In this document: in pieces, positions 7,246 to 14,358 of the stretch
How positions within the stretch are numbered: the stretch's first letter is position 1
Layout of the letters: each line of letters begins with the position of its first letter
IMG/VR virus record: IMGVR_UViG_3300017957_001772
Location: 1 to 34,228 of that record
DNA length: 34,228 bases
Direction: 5' to 3' (one strand)
Origin: a virus
The notes under the pieces: generated by a model
Told to the model about the DNA's origin: nothing
What the model saw: only the letters and a program-made list of their open reading frames with translations
Database searches by the model: none
Position numbers and translations under genes: made by a program

Positions 7246-8451
7246 ATGGATATAACAATTTATACTAAATCAAACTGCCCTTTTTGCGAAAAGGCAAAAG
7301 CTTGGTTTACTCAACATGGTATGAGCTATACTCAAATCATCTTAGATGATGAAGAACAAAGATTAGCTTTTTATCAAAAATTCTCAAATGGTAAAACTGT
7401 AAACTCAGTACCACAAATTTTTATTGATGATAAACATATTGGAACTTACAACGACCTTATGGAAGTAAGTGATACACTGATTAAGAAGCAAGGTGGATTA
7501 TTAGAATTCTCTGAAACATATAAGCCATTCCATTATCCTTGGGCAGTCCAAATTACAACAAGACACGAAAAAGCACATTGGATTGAAGATGAACTTGACT
7601 TGTCTGAAGATGTATCTGATTGGAAAGGTGGTAAGATTACACCTACTGAAAAAGAATATATTACAAACATCTTAAGATTGTTTACTCAATCTGATGTTGC
7701 AGTTGGTCAAAACTATTATGACCAATTTATTCCTAAGTTTAAGAATAACGAAGTACGTAATATGTTAGGTTCCTTTGCAGCTCGTGAAGGTATTCACCAA
7801 CGTGCTTATGCTTTATTAAATGAAACACTAGGTTTACCAGACAGTGAATATCACGCATTCCTAGAGTATTCTGAAATGGCTGACAAAATTGAGTACATGA
7901 GAAAAGCAGATGTTAATACATTAAGAGGTCTTGGTTTATCTCTTGCTAAATCTGTATTCAACGAGGGAGTTGCTCTATTCGCATCTTTCGTAATGCTGTT
8001 GAATTTCCAAAGATTTGGAAAGATGAAAGGTATGGGTAAAGTTGTAGAGTGGAGTATTCGTGATGAAAGTATTCATGTTGAAGGTAACTCAAAACTATTC
8101 AAAACATTTTGTAAAGAACACAGTCGTGTAGTTGATGATTCGTTTAAGAAAGAAATCTATGAGATGTCAAAAGATATCGTTGACCTTGAAGATAAGTTTA
8201 TTGATTTAGCTTATGAAATGGGAGAAATCGATGGTCTCCAGAAATCTGAAGTAAAAGAATATATAAGATATATTACAGACAGAAGGCTGCTTCAACTTGG
8301 TATGAAGACTAACTTTAAGGTAAAGGATAATCCTCTTCCTTGGTTAGAATGGGTATTGAATGGTGCTGACCATACAAACTTCTTTGAAAATCGTGTAACT
8401 GAATATGAAGTTGCTGGATTACAAGGGAACTGGGACGAAGCTTACGCCTAA
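7246..8451 (+). CDS. nrdB: Glutaredoxin-NrdB fusion, RNR small subunit
   Basis: Residues 1-80 are a glutaredoxin domain with active-site CPFC (Cys11, Cys14). The rest is a class I RNR beta subunit: EDELDLSED near the start, the SDVAVG acidic ligand, REGIHQRAY with Glu/His ligands and the likely radical Tyr, FNEGVALFASF, and RDESIHVEG. Beta makes and holds the radical; the fused glutaredoxin can recycle the CxxC of NrdA, as shown for such fusions in bacteria. ATG 7246 is preferred (AAGGA at 7234-7238); ATG 7216 also has an AGGAG and would overlap nrdA, adding ten residues. Confidence 0.93.
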   Translation: MDITIYTKSNCPFCEKAKAWFTQHGMSYTQIILDDEEQRLAFYQKFSNGKTVNSVPQIFIDDKHIGTYNDLMEVSDTLIKKQGGLLEFSETYKPFHYPWAVQITTRHEKAHWIEDELDLSEDVSDWKGGKITPTEKEYITNILRLFTQSDVAVGQNYYDQFIPKFKNNEVRNMLGSFAAREGIHQRAYALLNETLGLPDSEYHAFLEYSEMADKIEYMRKADVNTLRGLGLSLAKSVFNEGVALFASFVMLLNFQRFGKMKGMGKVVEWSIRDESIHVEGNSKLFKTFCKEHSRVVDDSFKKEIYEMSKDIVDLEDKFIDLAYEMGEIDGLQKSEVKEYIRYITDRRLLQLGMKTNFKVKDNPLPWLEWVLNGADHTNFFENRVTEYEVAGLQGNWDEAYA

Positions 8452-8462
8452 AAAGGTGAGCG

Positions 8463-9662
8463 ATGATTGAAAAAGCATATTTTCAGAATGTTATTGATAC
8501 ATTAAAAGACGAAGGAAAATATAGAGTCTTTAACGACATAGTGCGTGAAAGAGGCAACTTTCCTAAGGCAACCTGGTATTCTAAATATTCTCCAAAAACA
8601 ATAGTTAACTGGTGTTCCAACGATTACTTGTGCATGGGTCAAAACAAATATGTTATTGATGCTATGCAAACCGCGCTCGACAAGACAGGTTCGGGAAGTG
8701 GTGGTACAAGAAATATTGGTGGAACATCTCACTATCACGTTACTCTCGAAAGAACACTAGCAAAACTCCATAAAAAAGAAAAAGGATTATTGTTCACATC
8801 AGCTTATGTTGCTAATGAATGGACGATGATTGCACTATCACGAATCATTCCAAATATTTGTTTCGTATCAGATAATAAAAATCACGCATCATTGATTATG
8901 GGTATTAAACATAGTCGTGCTGAAAAAATTATCTGGGAACATAATAACATGGACGAATTAGAGTTGGCATTACAGACAGCTCAAATGAGCAATCAAGTTC
9001 CTTGTATTGTTTTTGAATCAGTGTATAGTATGGACGGTGATGTTGCGCCGATTAAAGAAATATGTGACCTTGCAGATAAGTATAATGCAATTACATATAT
9101 TGATGAAGTTCATGCAGTAGGACTTTATGGTGACACAGGTGCTGGATATTGTGAAAAATTAGGTCTATCTGATAGAGTCGATATCATAAATGGCACTCTA
9201 GGCAAGGCTTTTGGTGGCCATGGTGGTTATATTGTTGGAGAAGATATTGTCTTAGATGCCATTAGAAGTGTCGCCAGTGGATTTATATTCACCACATCGT
9301 TAAGTCCTGTTATGTGTGCAGGTGCTATTGCTTCAATAAGATGGTTAAAAGAACATAACGAATTAAGAGAACAACATCAAGAACGAGCTCAAACGCTACG
9401 TGAACTTTTTATAGATAATAATATAGAGGTGCATGAAGCATCTACAACGCATATTCTTCCAGTGATGGTAAGAGATGCAAAAAGAACTAAAGCAATGTCA
9501 GATAGGTTATTAAACGAGTATGGAATTTATATTCAACCAATTAATTATCCAACAGTCGATGTTGGTACTGAACGACTTAGAATTACACCAACACCATTAC
9601 ACACTAATGGTATGATGGAAGACCTCGTATCTGCATTGAAGGAGACGTTTAAAGAATTATGA
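8463..9662 (+). CDS. hemA: 5-aminolevulinate synthase (ALAS, Shemin pathway)
   Basis: The 399-residue PLP enzyme condenses glycine and succinyl-CoA to 5-aminolevulinate, the first step of heme synthesis in Alphaproteobacteria. It has GYRVF-type start ([10 protein letters not shown]), the ALAS-specific [15 protein letters not shown] (78-92; Thr82-Arg83-Asn84), NHAS with His141, [17 protein letters not shown] with Asp214, and the Schiff-base lysine Lys248 in TLGKAFG. The TRNI signature separates it from the related ligases KBL and AONS. Length and all catalytic residues are intact, so it should be active. RBS is AAAGGTGAGCG; it sits 11 bases after nrdB and overlaps the next gene by four bases. 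Confidence 0.95.
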   Translation: MIEKAYFQNVIDTLKDEGKYRVFNDIVRERGNFPKATWYSKYSPKTIVNWCSNDYLCMGQNKYVIDAMQTALDKTGSGSGGTRNIGGTSHYHVTLERTLAKLHKKEKGLLFTSAYVANEWTMIALSRIIPNICFVSDNKNHASLIMGIKHSRAEKIIWEHNNMDELELALQTAQMSNQVPCIVFESVYSMDGDVAPIKEICDLADKYNAITYIDEVHAVGLYGDTGAGYCEKLGLSDRVDIINGTLGKAFGGHGGYIVGEDIVLDAIRSVASGFIFTTSLSPVMCAGAIASIRWLKEHNELREQHQERAQTLRELFIDNNIEVHEASTTHILPVMVRDAKRTKAMSDRLLNEYGIYIQPINYPTVDVGTERLRITPTPLHTNGMMEDLVSALKETFKEL

Positions 9663-10537
9663 AATGGTTAACACTATTTACATCACTAACGCTAGCATCA
9701 ACTGCAGCGTATTTTAGCATCATAGGATTGATGACTATTTTCAGTGGTGCAGCGTTGAGCATTTTAGTTATGGCTTCAGTATTAGAATTTGGAAAAATTG
9801 TGAGTGCTGCTTGGCTACACTACGAATGGGAACGTATTAATAATTTAGTACGTGCATATTTCACGACAGCAGTCGTGGTATTGATGTTAATAACTTCAAT
9901 GGGTATTTTTGGATTCCTTTCCAAGGCTCATATTGATAGTTCAATTACATCAGACAGTTATTCACTTGAAGCAAGCATAGTGGATAAAAGATTAGAAGGT
10001 AAACAACTTCAACTAGACAACTTAACTGGTCGTTTAGAAAACTTGGATTATGTACTACAAACAAGTAGACCAGAAGATAGAAATTACGTTAACAGAGTAC
10101 AAACAGAAGAACGTAATGAAATCAATTTAGATATTGATAACTTAGTCGCCGACATCGTAGAATTGAATGAACAAAAAATGCCTATTCAAAAACTTCAACT
10201 TGAACAAGAAGCTGAATTAGGTCCAGTAAAATATATTGCAGATATGATTTACGGAGAAGATGCGGAGTCGTTCTACGACAATGCAGTCCGTTGGGTAATA
10301 CTCACAATCATATTTGTATTTGACCCTCTTGCAATTATGTTGTTGATTGTATCAACCGCAGCGTTCAAGAGAGATAGAGAGCAAATGAATCCACTCGTAG
10401 ATGAAGAACAAATTCATAGAATGGATAAAAAGAAACAGTCAGATGAAATTGACTGGGACCGTGCTCCAAAGAAAACACCATCTAAGTCTCAAGACTCAGG
10501 TGGATTAAGTACAACATTAAATAGAAGACCAATATAA
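9659..10537 (+). CDS. Four-helix membrane protein with central coiled coil
   Basis: The 292-residue protein starts in ATGA overlap with the ALAS gene. Hydrophobic helices lie at about residues 5-25, 27-48, 64-90 and 212-236. Between them, residues about 105-185 are charged and coiled-coil-like, probably facing one side of the membrane. The tail (about 240-292) is polar and basic. I do not recognise a characterised family. Translational coupling to the ALAS gene means the two are made together, but no functional link is shown. Confidence 0.7.
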   Translation: MKWLTLFTSLTLASTAAYFSIIGLMTIFSGAALSILVMASVLEFGKIVSAAWLHYEWERINNLVRAYFTTAVVVLMLITSMGIFGFLSKAHIDSSITSDSYSLEASIVDKRLEGKQLQLDNLTGRLENLDYVLQTSRPEDRNYVNRVQTEERNEINLDIDNLVADIVELNEQKMPIQKLQLEQEAELGPVKYIADMIYGEDAESFYDNAVRWVILTIIFVFDPLAIMLLIVSTAAFKRDREQMNPLVDEEQIHRMDKKKQSDEIDWDRAPKKTPSKSQDSGGLSTTLNRRPI

Positions 10538-10538
10538 T

Positions 10539-10955
10539 ATGAATATAAAAAGAAGTCTATGGTTCGTCGCAGGACTAATATTACTAGGAATCGCATACAT
10601 AGGGGTAGTTATGCCAGGTATTCCTTTCTCAATCCCCGCAGTATTTGCTGCTTATTGCTTTGCAAGAAGTTCAGATAGAATGCACAAGTGGTTATACAAC
10701 CATAAAATCTTTGGACCATTTTTAACAAACTGGGAAACAAAGAAAGTATTTCCATTAAAAGCAAAATATGGAATGTTAGGATTTATGGCAATTGCTTTAA
10801 TCTTAATGATTGTCACAACAGGTAATTGGAAAGCAGTTATGTATTCTGGTACCTTTATGGCACTCGGTGCATGGTGGGGTTGGCAATATCCTTCTAGTCC
10901 AGAAGAGTACGACCAACGTGTGAAAGAAGGAAAGAAAATAGGTCTATTCAAGTAA
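10539..10955 (+). CDS. DUF454/YbaN-type inner-membrane protein
   Basis: The 138-residue protein has the pattern of the YbaN family: a first helix (about 7-27) ending in GVVMPGIPFSIPAVFAAYCF, the hallmark FARSSDRMHKWLYNHKIFGP (41-60), WETKKVFPLKAK, then two further helices (about 78-92 and 97-112). The family is common in Proteobacteria and its biochemical role is not known. It follows the previous gene by one base and is in the ALAS transcription unit. A host-derived accessory membrane gene is the simplest reading. Confidence 0.75.
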   Translation: MNIKRSLWFVAGLILLGIAYIGVVMPGIPFSIPAVFAAYCFARSSDRMHKWLYNHKIFGPFLTNWETKKVFPLKAKYGMLGFMAIALILMIVTTGNWKAVMYSGTFMALGAWWGWQYPSSPEEYDQRVKEGKKIGLFK

Positions 10956-10965
10956 GGAGAATAGT

Positions 10966-11187
10966 ATGTCGGAAAATTTTAGAGAACCAGATAAGCTTCC
11001 TAAGATGACACCGCACCAGTTTTATCAAGCATTACATAGAATGCATTATGCACATAAAATTGCTGATGAATTGGAAACTTTAGACCAGATTGATGCAATA
11101 GTCGATATGATGGAAGGAGAATATCCAGAAGCAGACTATATCATACAAAAAATCTTAAGGAGATTATATAATGACAGACATTTTTGA
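10966..11187 (+). CDS. Small hypothetical protein, 73 aa
   Basis: The frame starts at ATG after AAGGAGAATAGT. The product is soluble and helical, with acidic centre (DELETLDQIDAIVDMMEGEY) and a basic end (ILRRLYNDRHF). No family recognised. It overlaps the next gene by 17 bases, and the Shine-Dalgarno of that gene lies within it. Confidence 0.65.
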   Translation: MSENFREPDKLPKMTPHQFYQALHRMHYAHKIADELETLDQIDAIVDMMEGEYPEADYIIQKILRRLYNDRHF

Positions 11188-11359
11188 GAGTCCTGATAGA
11201 GGAAAAACAGTATATAGAAGACCATTTGGTGCGCCATATACTGAGAGAATTTTAGTTGAAACTAAAAGACCATACAACAATGGAGTTGAAAAGGAGAGTT
11301 CTAACGAATTCGAGTCGGCTCGTAACCAGAGCAAAACTTGGAGCATGGAACAAGATTAA
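11171..11359 (+). CDS. Small hypothetical protein, 62 aa
   Basis: ATG 11171 follows AAGGAGATTATATA. The product is polar, with FESPDRGKTVYRRPFGAPYT near the start, and probably disordered at the end. No family recognised. Overlap with the preceding gene suggests coupled translation. Confidence 0.6.
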   Translation: MTDIFESPDRGKTVYRRPFGAPYTERILVETKRPYNNGVEKESSNEFESARNQSKTWSMEQD

Positions 11360-11362
11360 TAC

Positions 11363-11470
11363 TTGAGAGTAATAGAATATCAAAGAAAAAGCTTTGCAAG
11401 AGATTTTGTATTTGTATGTTCGATAGGATTTAATATAGGATTAGTTTTAGGTATTTTGATTTTTATATAA
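11363..11470 (+). CDS. Tiny membrane protein, 35 aa
   Basis: A TTG-initiated frame fills the gap between two genes. The N-terminal half is basic (MRVIEYQRKSFARD) and the rest is one hydrophobic helix (FVFVCSIGFNIGLVLGILIF). Exact fit of the gap and the positive-inside pattern support it; the weak start and lack of a clear Shine-Dalgarno argue for caution. Confidence 0.45.
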   Translation: MRVIEYQRKSFARDFVFVCSIGFNIGLVLGILIFI

Positions 11471-11485
11471 GTGGAGTGATTTATT

Positions 11486-11833
11486 ATGGCAGATAAGTTC
11501 GTGAAAGTGGAATTGATATCGTCGTTTAGACAAACATACGTAATTCCGTATGAAGCATTACAGGAAATGAATACGAAAGTTCAGTTGACTGATGAGCTCG
11601 CATTACAGTGGGCAGAAGAAAGTGTTATGTGTGAGGAAATAAAAGAACTCGCACAACAATGGATTGGTGAAAATGTATTTGATAAAAGTATAATCAATAC
11701 TGAACAAGCAATCAAACAGTTTCGAAAACAAAACCCAGATTATTCAAAAGAAATGAGTGACGCTCAAGTCGTTGATTGGATTAATGACTGGGAAGACCCA
11801 ATTGCTAAAGGGAAGAAGAAAGCAGATGAGTAA
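11486..11833 (+). CDS. Hypothetical protein, 115 aa
   Basis: ATG follows GTGGAGTGATTTATT. The product is acidic and mixed alpha/beta; residues 1-30 look like beta strands (FVKVELISSFRQTYVIPYE), the rest helical with many Trp and Gln. The tail is basic (KGKKKADE). No family recognised. It overlaps the next gene by eight bases. Confidence 0.65.
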   Translation: MADKFVKVELISSFRQTYVIPYEALQEMNTKVQLTDELALQWAEESVMCEEIKELAQQWIGENVFDKSIINTEQAIKQFRKQNPDYSKEMSDAQVVDWINDWEDPIAKGKKKADE

Positions 11834-12077
11834 GTGGCATGGTGGAAAAGGTAGTAAACCTCGTCCTATAAAAGACATGAAAAAATTTGATTCTGAATGG
11901 GACAGGATTTTTAATAAAGAGAAAAAAGATTTGAATTACGAATCTGACAATCCTTTAGAAAGACCTTTTGAACCTTCACCACCTTCAGCTGTTGATGATG
12001 CAGCAGACGTTATGAGTAAGTATGCTCACCCAGCTTACACAAGATATCCTCATTTAAAGAAAATAATTAAAGAATGA
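11826..12077 (+). CDS. Hypothetical protein, 83 aa
   Basis: ATG 11826 is chosen because it overlaps the previous stop (ATGAGTAA) and follows a purine-rich stretch; the longer open frame upstream shadows the preceding gene. The product starts MSKWHGGKGSKPRP and has a Pro-rich middle (PFEPSPPSAVDDA). No family recognised. Confidence 0.6.
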   Translation: MSKWHGGKGSKPRPIKDMKKFDSEWDRIFNKEKKDLNYESDNPLERPFEPSPPSAVDDAADVMSKYAHPAYTRYPHLKKIIKE

Positions 12078-12328
12078 TAACAATTTATGGAACCGCATCT
12101 TGCGGTGCTTGCATTAATGCAATTAATTTATGTCGAAAAAATAACCTTACATTCAGGTATAAAGACGTAAGTTTCAGACAGCATTATATAGAATGCGAAC
12201 AACTCGGTGTTGATATGACAAAAATACCACACATAACAGTTGACAAACACTACATAGGATGTTATAATAGTCTGAAAGAATATATTTGGGAACAAAATGC
12301 TAAAAGACAAGATAATAGAATGGTTTAA
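12074..12328 (+). CDS. Stand-alone glutaredoxin-like protein
   Basis: The 84-residue protein has a thioredoxin-fold start MITIYGTASCGAC with redox pair Cys10/Cys13, the cis-proline segment KIPHITVDKHYIG (about 55-67, Ile-Pro) and a C-terminal helix. It would reduce disulfides or glutathionylated targets, and could serve NrdA or the Fe-S machinery. Its CGAC differs from the CPFC of the NrdB-fused domain, so it is a second, distinct glutaredoxin. It overlaps the previous gene by four bases (ATGA). A complete consensus promoter lies inside its coding sequence at 12240-12268. Confidence 0.8.
   Translation: MITIYGTASCGACINAINLCRKNNLTFRYKDVSFRQHYIECEQLGVDMTKIPHITVDKHYIGCYNSLKEYIWEQNAKRQDNRMV
12240..12268 (+). 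promoter_or_regulatory. Sigma70-type promoter inside the glutaredoxin gene
   Basis: TTGACA (12240-12245), 17-base spacer and TATAAT (12263-12268), preceded by AACAG, identical in design to the intergenic family. It is wholly within the coding sequence, encoding TVDKHYIGCYNS. Predicted start near 12275 would give a transcript for the small genes from 12297 on. Confidence 0.7.
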
Positions 12329-12437
12329 TATTTGTAAGATTCATTGGAAAGAAATCTTTGCTTTGAGTTTTGCATTACATTTCGTTATCGACATCTTTGT
12401 ATTTTGGTTAGGATTTATTATTGGGAGAATGACATAA
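12297..12437 (+). CDS. Small membrane protein, 46 aa
   Basis: ATG 12297 lies within the end of the glutaredoxin gene and the frame runs to TAA at 12435-12437, overlapping the next ATG by one base (TAATG). The N-terminus is basic and aromatic (MLKDKIIEWFNICKIHWKE), followed by one hydrophobic helix (IFALSFALHFVIDIFVFWLGFIIG in part) and RMT. The exact fit between neighbours supports it. It would be the first gene on the transcript from the promoter at 12240. Confidence 0.6.
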   Translation: MLKDKIIEWFNICKIHWKEIFALSFALHFVIDIFVFWLGFIIGRMT

Positions 12438-12724
12438 TGGCAAAATGGCCTAAAAGAACACCATGGCACGATGGTGAGAGAATAGAATGGAACTTGGATA
12501 ATGGATACATCATTTCGGCTGTAAAATTTACGGGTTCTTATGGATATAAAGAAAATAAGTGGGAACTTGCTATTATAGATAAAGATTTAAAAACATTCGT
12601 AGACCCACCTGCGGATAGAATGGAAAATATATTAGATGACTATCATAAAGCCGATGAAGGCATTTATGGTTATCTAAACGACCCTGATGTGGACAGGATT
12701 GTAGAAATGGTAAAGAGGTTATAA
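12437..12724 (+). CDS. Hypothetical protein, 95 aa
   Basis: ATG 12437 (TAATG overlap, GGGAGA upstream) is preferred over a longer frame that runs back through the membrane ORF. The product starts MAKWPKRTPWHDGERIEW and is a soluble alpha/beta protein with an acidic C-terminal half. No family recognised. It overlaps the next gene by one base. Confidence 0.65.
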   Translation: MAKWPKRTPWHDGERIEWNLDNGYIISAVKFTGSYGYKENKWELAIIDKDLKTFVDPPADRMENILDDYHKADEGIYGYLNDPDVDRIVEMVKRL

Positions 12725-12939
12725 TGCCAGTAAAGATAGGAAAATCAGTAAGGAAAGTTGTAAGAGGAGCGAGTAGACCAAGTTTCGAATATACACATGA
12801 ATATATAAAAACAAAATCAAACGGTGAATTGATTGATATGTACAATGCTTCAGGAACAATCCCTAAGAAAAAACAAAAAATTAAAAACGAATTAGTGAGA
12901 CGAAATAAAGTTGGAAAAGCAAGAGTCGTATTTAGATAA
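12724..12939 (+). CDS. Small basic protein, 71 aa
   Basis: ATG follows AAGAGGTTATA. The product is rich in Lys and Arg (MPVKIGKSVRKVVRGASRP and KKKQKIKNELVRRNK) with little acid, suggesting nucleic-acid contact. The central TKSNGELIDMYNASGTIPK looks like a small helical motif. No family named. Confidence 0.6.
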   Translation: MPVKIGKSVRKVVRGASRPSFEYTHEYIKTKSNGELIDMYNASGTIPKKKQKIKNELVRRNKVGKARVVFR

Positions 12940-13117
12940 GTTAGCGTATAAAGCAACTATACTTCTTCTTTGGAGTGGTGTTATATTGTGGACAGTGTTA
13001 ATTGGTTCAGCTGTATATTCGTTGTTTGAAGATGATAAAAAAATAATTGGATACACCTATCACGGTCTTCCAATTTATGAAAGTGATATAGAGGAGAAAG
13101 ATGGCGACGAAAAGTAA
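12911..13117 (+). CDS. Small membrane protein, 68 aa
   Basis: A TTG start at 12911 inside the preceding gene gives MEKQESYLDKLAYK, one hydrophobic helix (about 17-38, ILLLWSGVILWTVLIGSAVY) and an acidic tail ending EEKDGDEK. The membrane segment and codon pattern support the frame; the exact start is uncertain. Confidence 0.55.
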   Translation: MEKQESYLDKLAYKATILLLWSGVILWTVLIGSAVYSLFEDDKKIIGYTYHGLPIYESDIEEKDGDEK

Positions 13118-13244
13118 AGCTTACGCGAGTACCCACAATGGTATTAAAAAAGGCACATCTATTGGAAAGAATCCAAAGAGTCGTGCTACAATGAACAAGT
13201 CTAAAAAACGGTCATTTAAGAAATATCGTGGTCAAGGAAAATAA
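13101..13244 (+). CDS. Small very basic protein, 47 aa
   Basis: ATG 13101 follows GAGGAGAAAG. The product is short and strongly cationic (MATKSKAYASTHNGIKKG, then KKRSFKKYRGQGK), ribosomal-protein-like in composition. It overlaps the genes on both sides by 17 bases. Possible nucleic-acid binding; no family recognised. Confidence 0.55.
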   Translation: MATKSKAYASTHNGIKKGTSIGKNPKSRATMNKSKKRSFKKYRGQGK

Positions 13245-13821
13245 ACAAGCAATCATATTAGGAAACGGAGAATCTCGTTTAGGATACAACTACAGAGAAA
13301 AGTTTCCAAATGCGACTGTGTTCGGTTGTAATGGAGCGTATAGAGAATCTCCAGATTTTTTAATATGTACAGATGTTTATATGCAACATCTGATTTATAA
13401 AACCGGATATTGCAAAGACAACCTTTGTTACTTTTCTGAATGGGAAACTCTTCCCGGTGACGAAGGTTATAACTTAGCAAAACAATTAGGTAAACCTGTT
13501 ATTTCAAATGATAGAGATAATAGAATGAGTTGTGTTGTTAACGGTACAGAAAATTTCACGTATGTAACTTGGACTGAAGAAGAAGATTCAGTACAAAAAT
13601 TACTTGAAATTCCAATCAGCTCTGGTTCAAGAGCATTATTATTAGCATGTGAATTAGGATTTAATGAAATCCATTTACTTGGATTCGATGGTATAGGAGC
13701 TCAGAATGTTTATCAACAAACTGAGGGATATGAAAATTCTACACCAAGAGAAATCTGGGTAAAAGAAAGAAATGATATTAAGCAATTCTATAAGAGTAAA
13801 ATAAAATTTTATGATTTATAA
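13228..13821 (+). CDS. DUF115/MptE-like Rossmann-fold protein
   Basis: The 197-residue protein starts at GTG inside the preceding gene. It has IILGNGESRLGYNY near the N-terminus (like the LGNGPS loop of DUF115 proteins), FGCNGAY, DFLICTD, and a distal ISSGSRALLLACELGFNEIHLLGFDG (about 130-155), typical of this family. DUF115 members are found in surface-carbohydrate clusters and in pterin metabolism (MptE). Given the glycosyltransferases and sulfotransferase-like gene in this window, a role in glycan modification is the better guess. Substrate unknown. Confidence 0.6.
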   Translation: MVKENKQAIILGNGESRLGYNYREKFPNATVFGCNGAYRESPDFLICTDVYMQHLIYKTGYCKDNLCYFSEWETLPGDEGYNLAKQLGKPVISNDRDNRMSCVVNGTENFTYVTWTEEEDSVQKLLEIPISSGSRALLLACELGFNEIHLLGFDGIGAQNVYQQTEGYENSTPREIWVKERNDIKQFYKSKIKFYDL

Positions 13822-13900
13822 TCGATTAGCTTCAGCAGCTTATGGTGAAGGAAGAAGATATTTTAAATGGTGGGTACGTGTATGGTGTAAACGAAGATAA
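13811..13900 (+). CDS. Cationic Trp-rich micropeptide, 29 aa
   Basis: ATG 13811 overlaps the end of the previous gene by 11 bases and the frame ends at TAA 13898-13900. The peptide (MIYNRLASAAYGEGRRYF then KWWVRVWCKRR) has net positive charge and three Trp near the C-terminus. It fills most of the 88-base gap before iscU. Similar in style to the 29-residue ORF at 33329. No Shine-Dalgarno is clear. Confidence 0.4.
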   Translation: MIYNRLASAAYGEGRRYFKWWVRVWCKRR

Positions 13901-13907
13901 ATACTAT
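13896..13907 (+). promoter_or_regulatory. Candidate T4-type late promoter before iscU
   Basis: GATAAATACTAT is identical to the 12-mer at 2419-2430 and matches the T4 late octamer at 7 of 8. Its 3' end is two bases before the iscU ATG at 13910, so transcription from it would start about at the ATG. Either the iscU message from it is leaderless, or it serves the genes downstream. Confidence 0.45.
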
Positions 13908-13909
13908 CC

Positions 13910-14356
13910 ATGCCATACTCAAAGAAAGTTATAGAAAGATTCGAAGCAGTGACCAATAACCCTGCTGCACATGGTGTCGGAAGGTTTGACCCTAATGACC
14001 CAAACGTTGCAACGGGACTTACGGGTGCACCTGCATGTGGTGATGTTATGAAATTGGATTTAAAATTAAATCCAGAAACTGAGGTCATCGAAGATGTTAA
14101 ATTTAAAACTTATGGATGTGGTTCTGCTATCGCTTCAAGCAGTATGTTCGTTGAAATGTTAATTGGTAAAACCATTGAAGAAGCGAAGAATATTAAAGAT
14201 AAAGAAATTGCGGATGCTTTAGAATTACCTCCAATCAAAATTCATTGTTCAGTGTTGGCCGAAGATTCAATCAAACGTGCTATCCAAGATTGGGAAGAAA
14301 AGAAAGCAGGTCGCAATGAAACATGGTTAGAAAAGATGACCATAAAGGAAGATTAA
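13910..14356 (+). CDS. iscU: IscU-type Fe-S cluster assembly scaffold
   Basis: The 148-residue protein has every IscU hallmark: Cys43 and Asp45 in GAPACGDVMKL, Cys70 in KTYGCGSAIASSS, LPPIK at 106-110 (the HscA chaperone-binding motif, LPPVK in E. coli) and Cys113 in IHCSVLAEDSIK. IscU receives sulfur from IscS and iron, builds a [2Fe-2S] cluster and hands it on. A short insert (about 15-24, TNNPAAHGVG) near the N-terminus is not in E. coli IscU. All ligands are intact, so it should work with host IscS and HscAB. No Shine-Dalgarno is evident before the ATG. Confidence 0.95.
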   Translation: MPYSKKVIERFEAVTNNPAAHGVGRFDPNDPNVATGLTGAPACGDVMKLDLKLNPETEVIEDVKFKTYGCGSAIASSSMFVEMLIGKTIEEAKNIKDKEIADALELPPIKIHCSVLAEDSIKRAIQDWEEKKAGRNETWLEKMTIKED

Positions 14357-14358
14357 AG

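Noticed and set aside
8463-9662. KBL or AONS (2-amino-3-ketobutyrate ligase / BioF) instead of ALAS
   Set aside because: [13 protein letters not shown] and the [10 protein letters not shown] start are ALAS features not found in those relatives.
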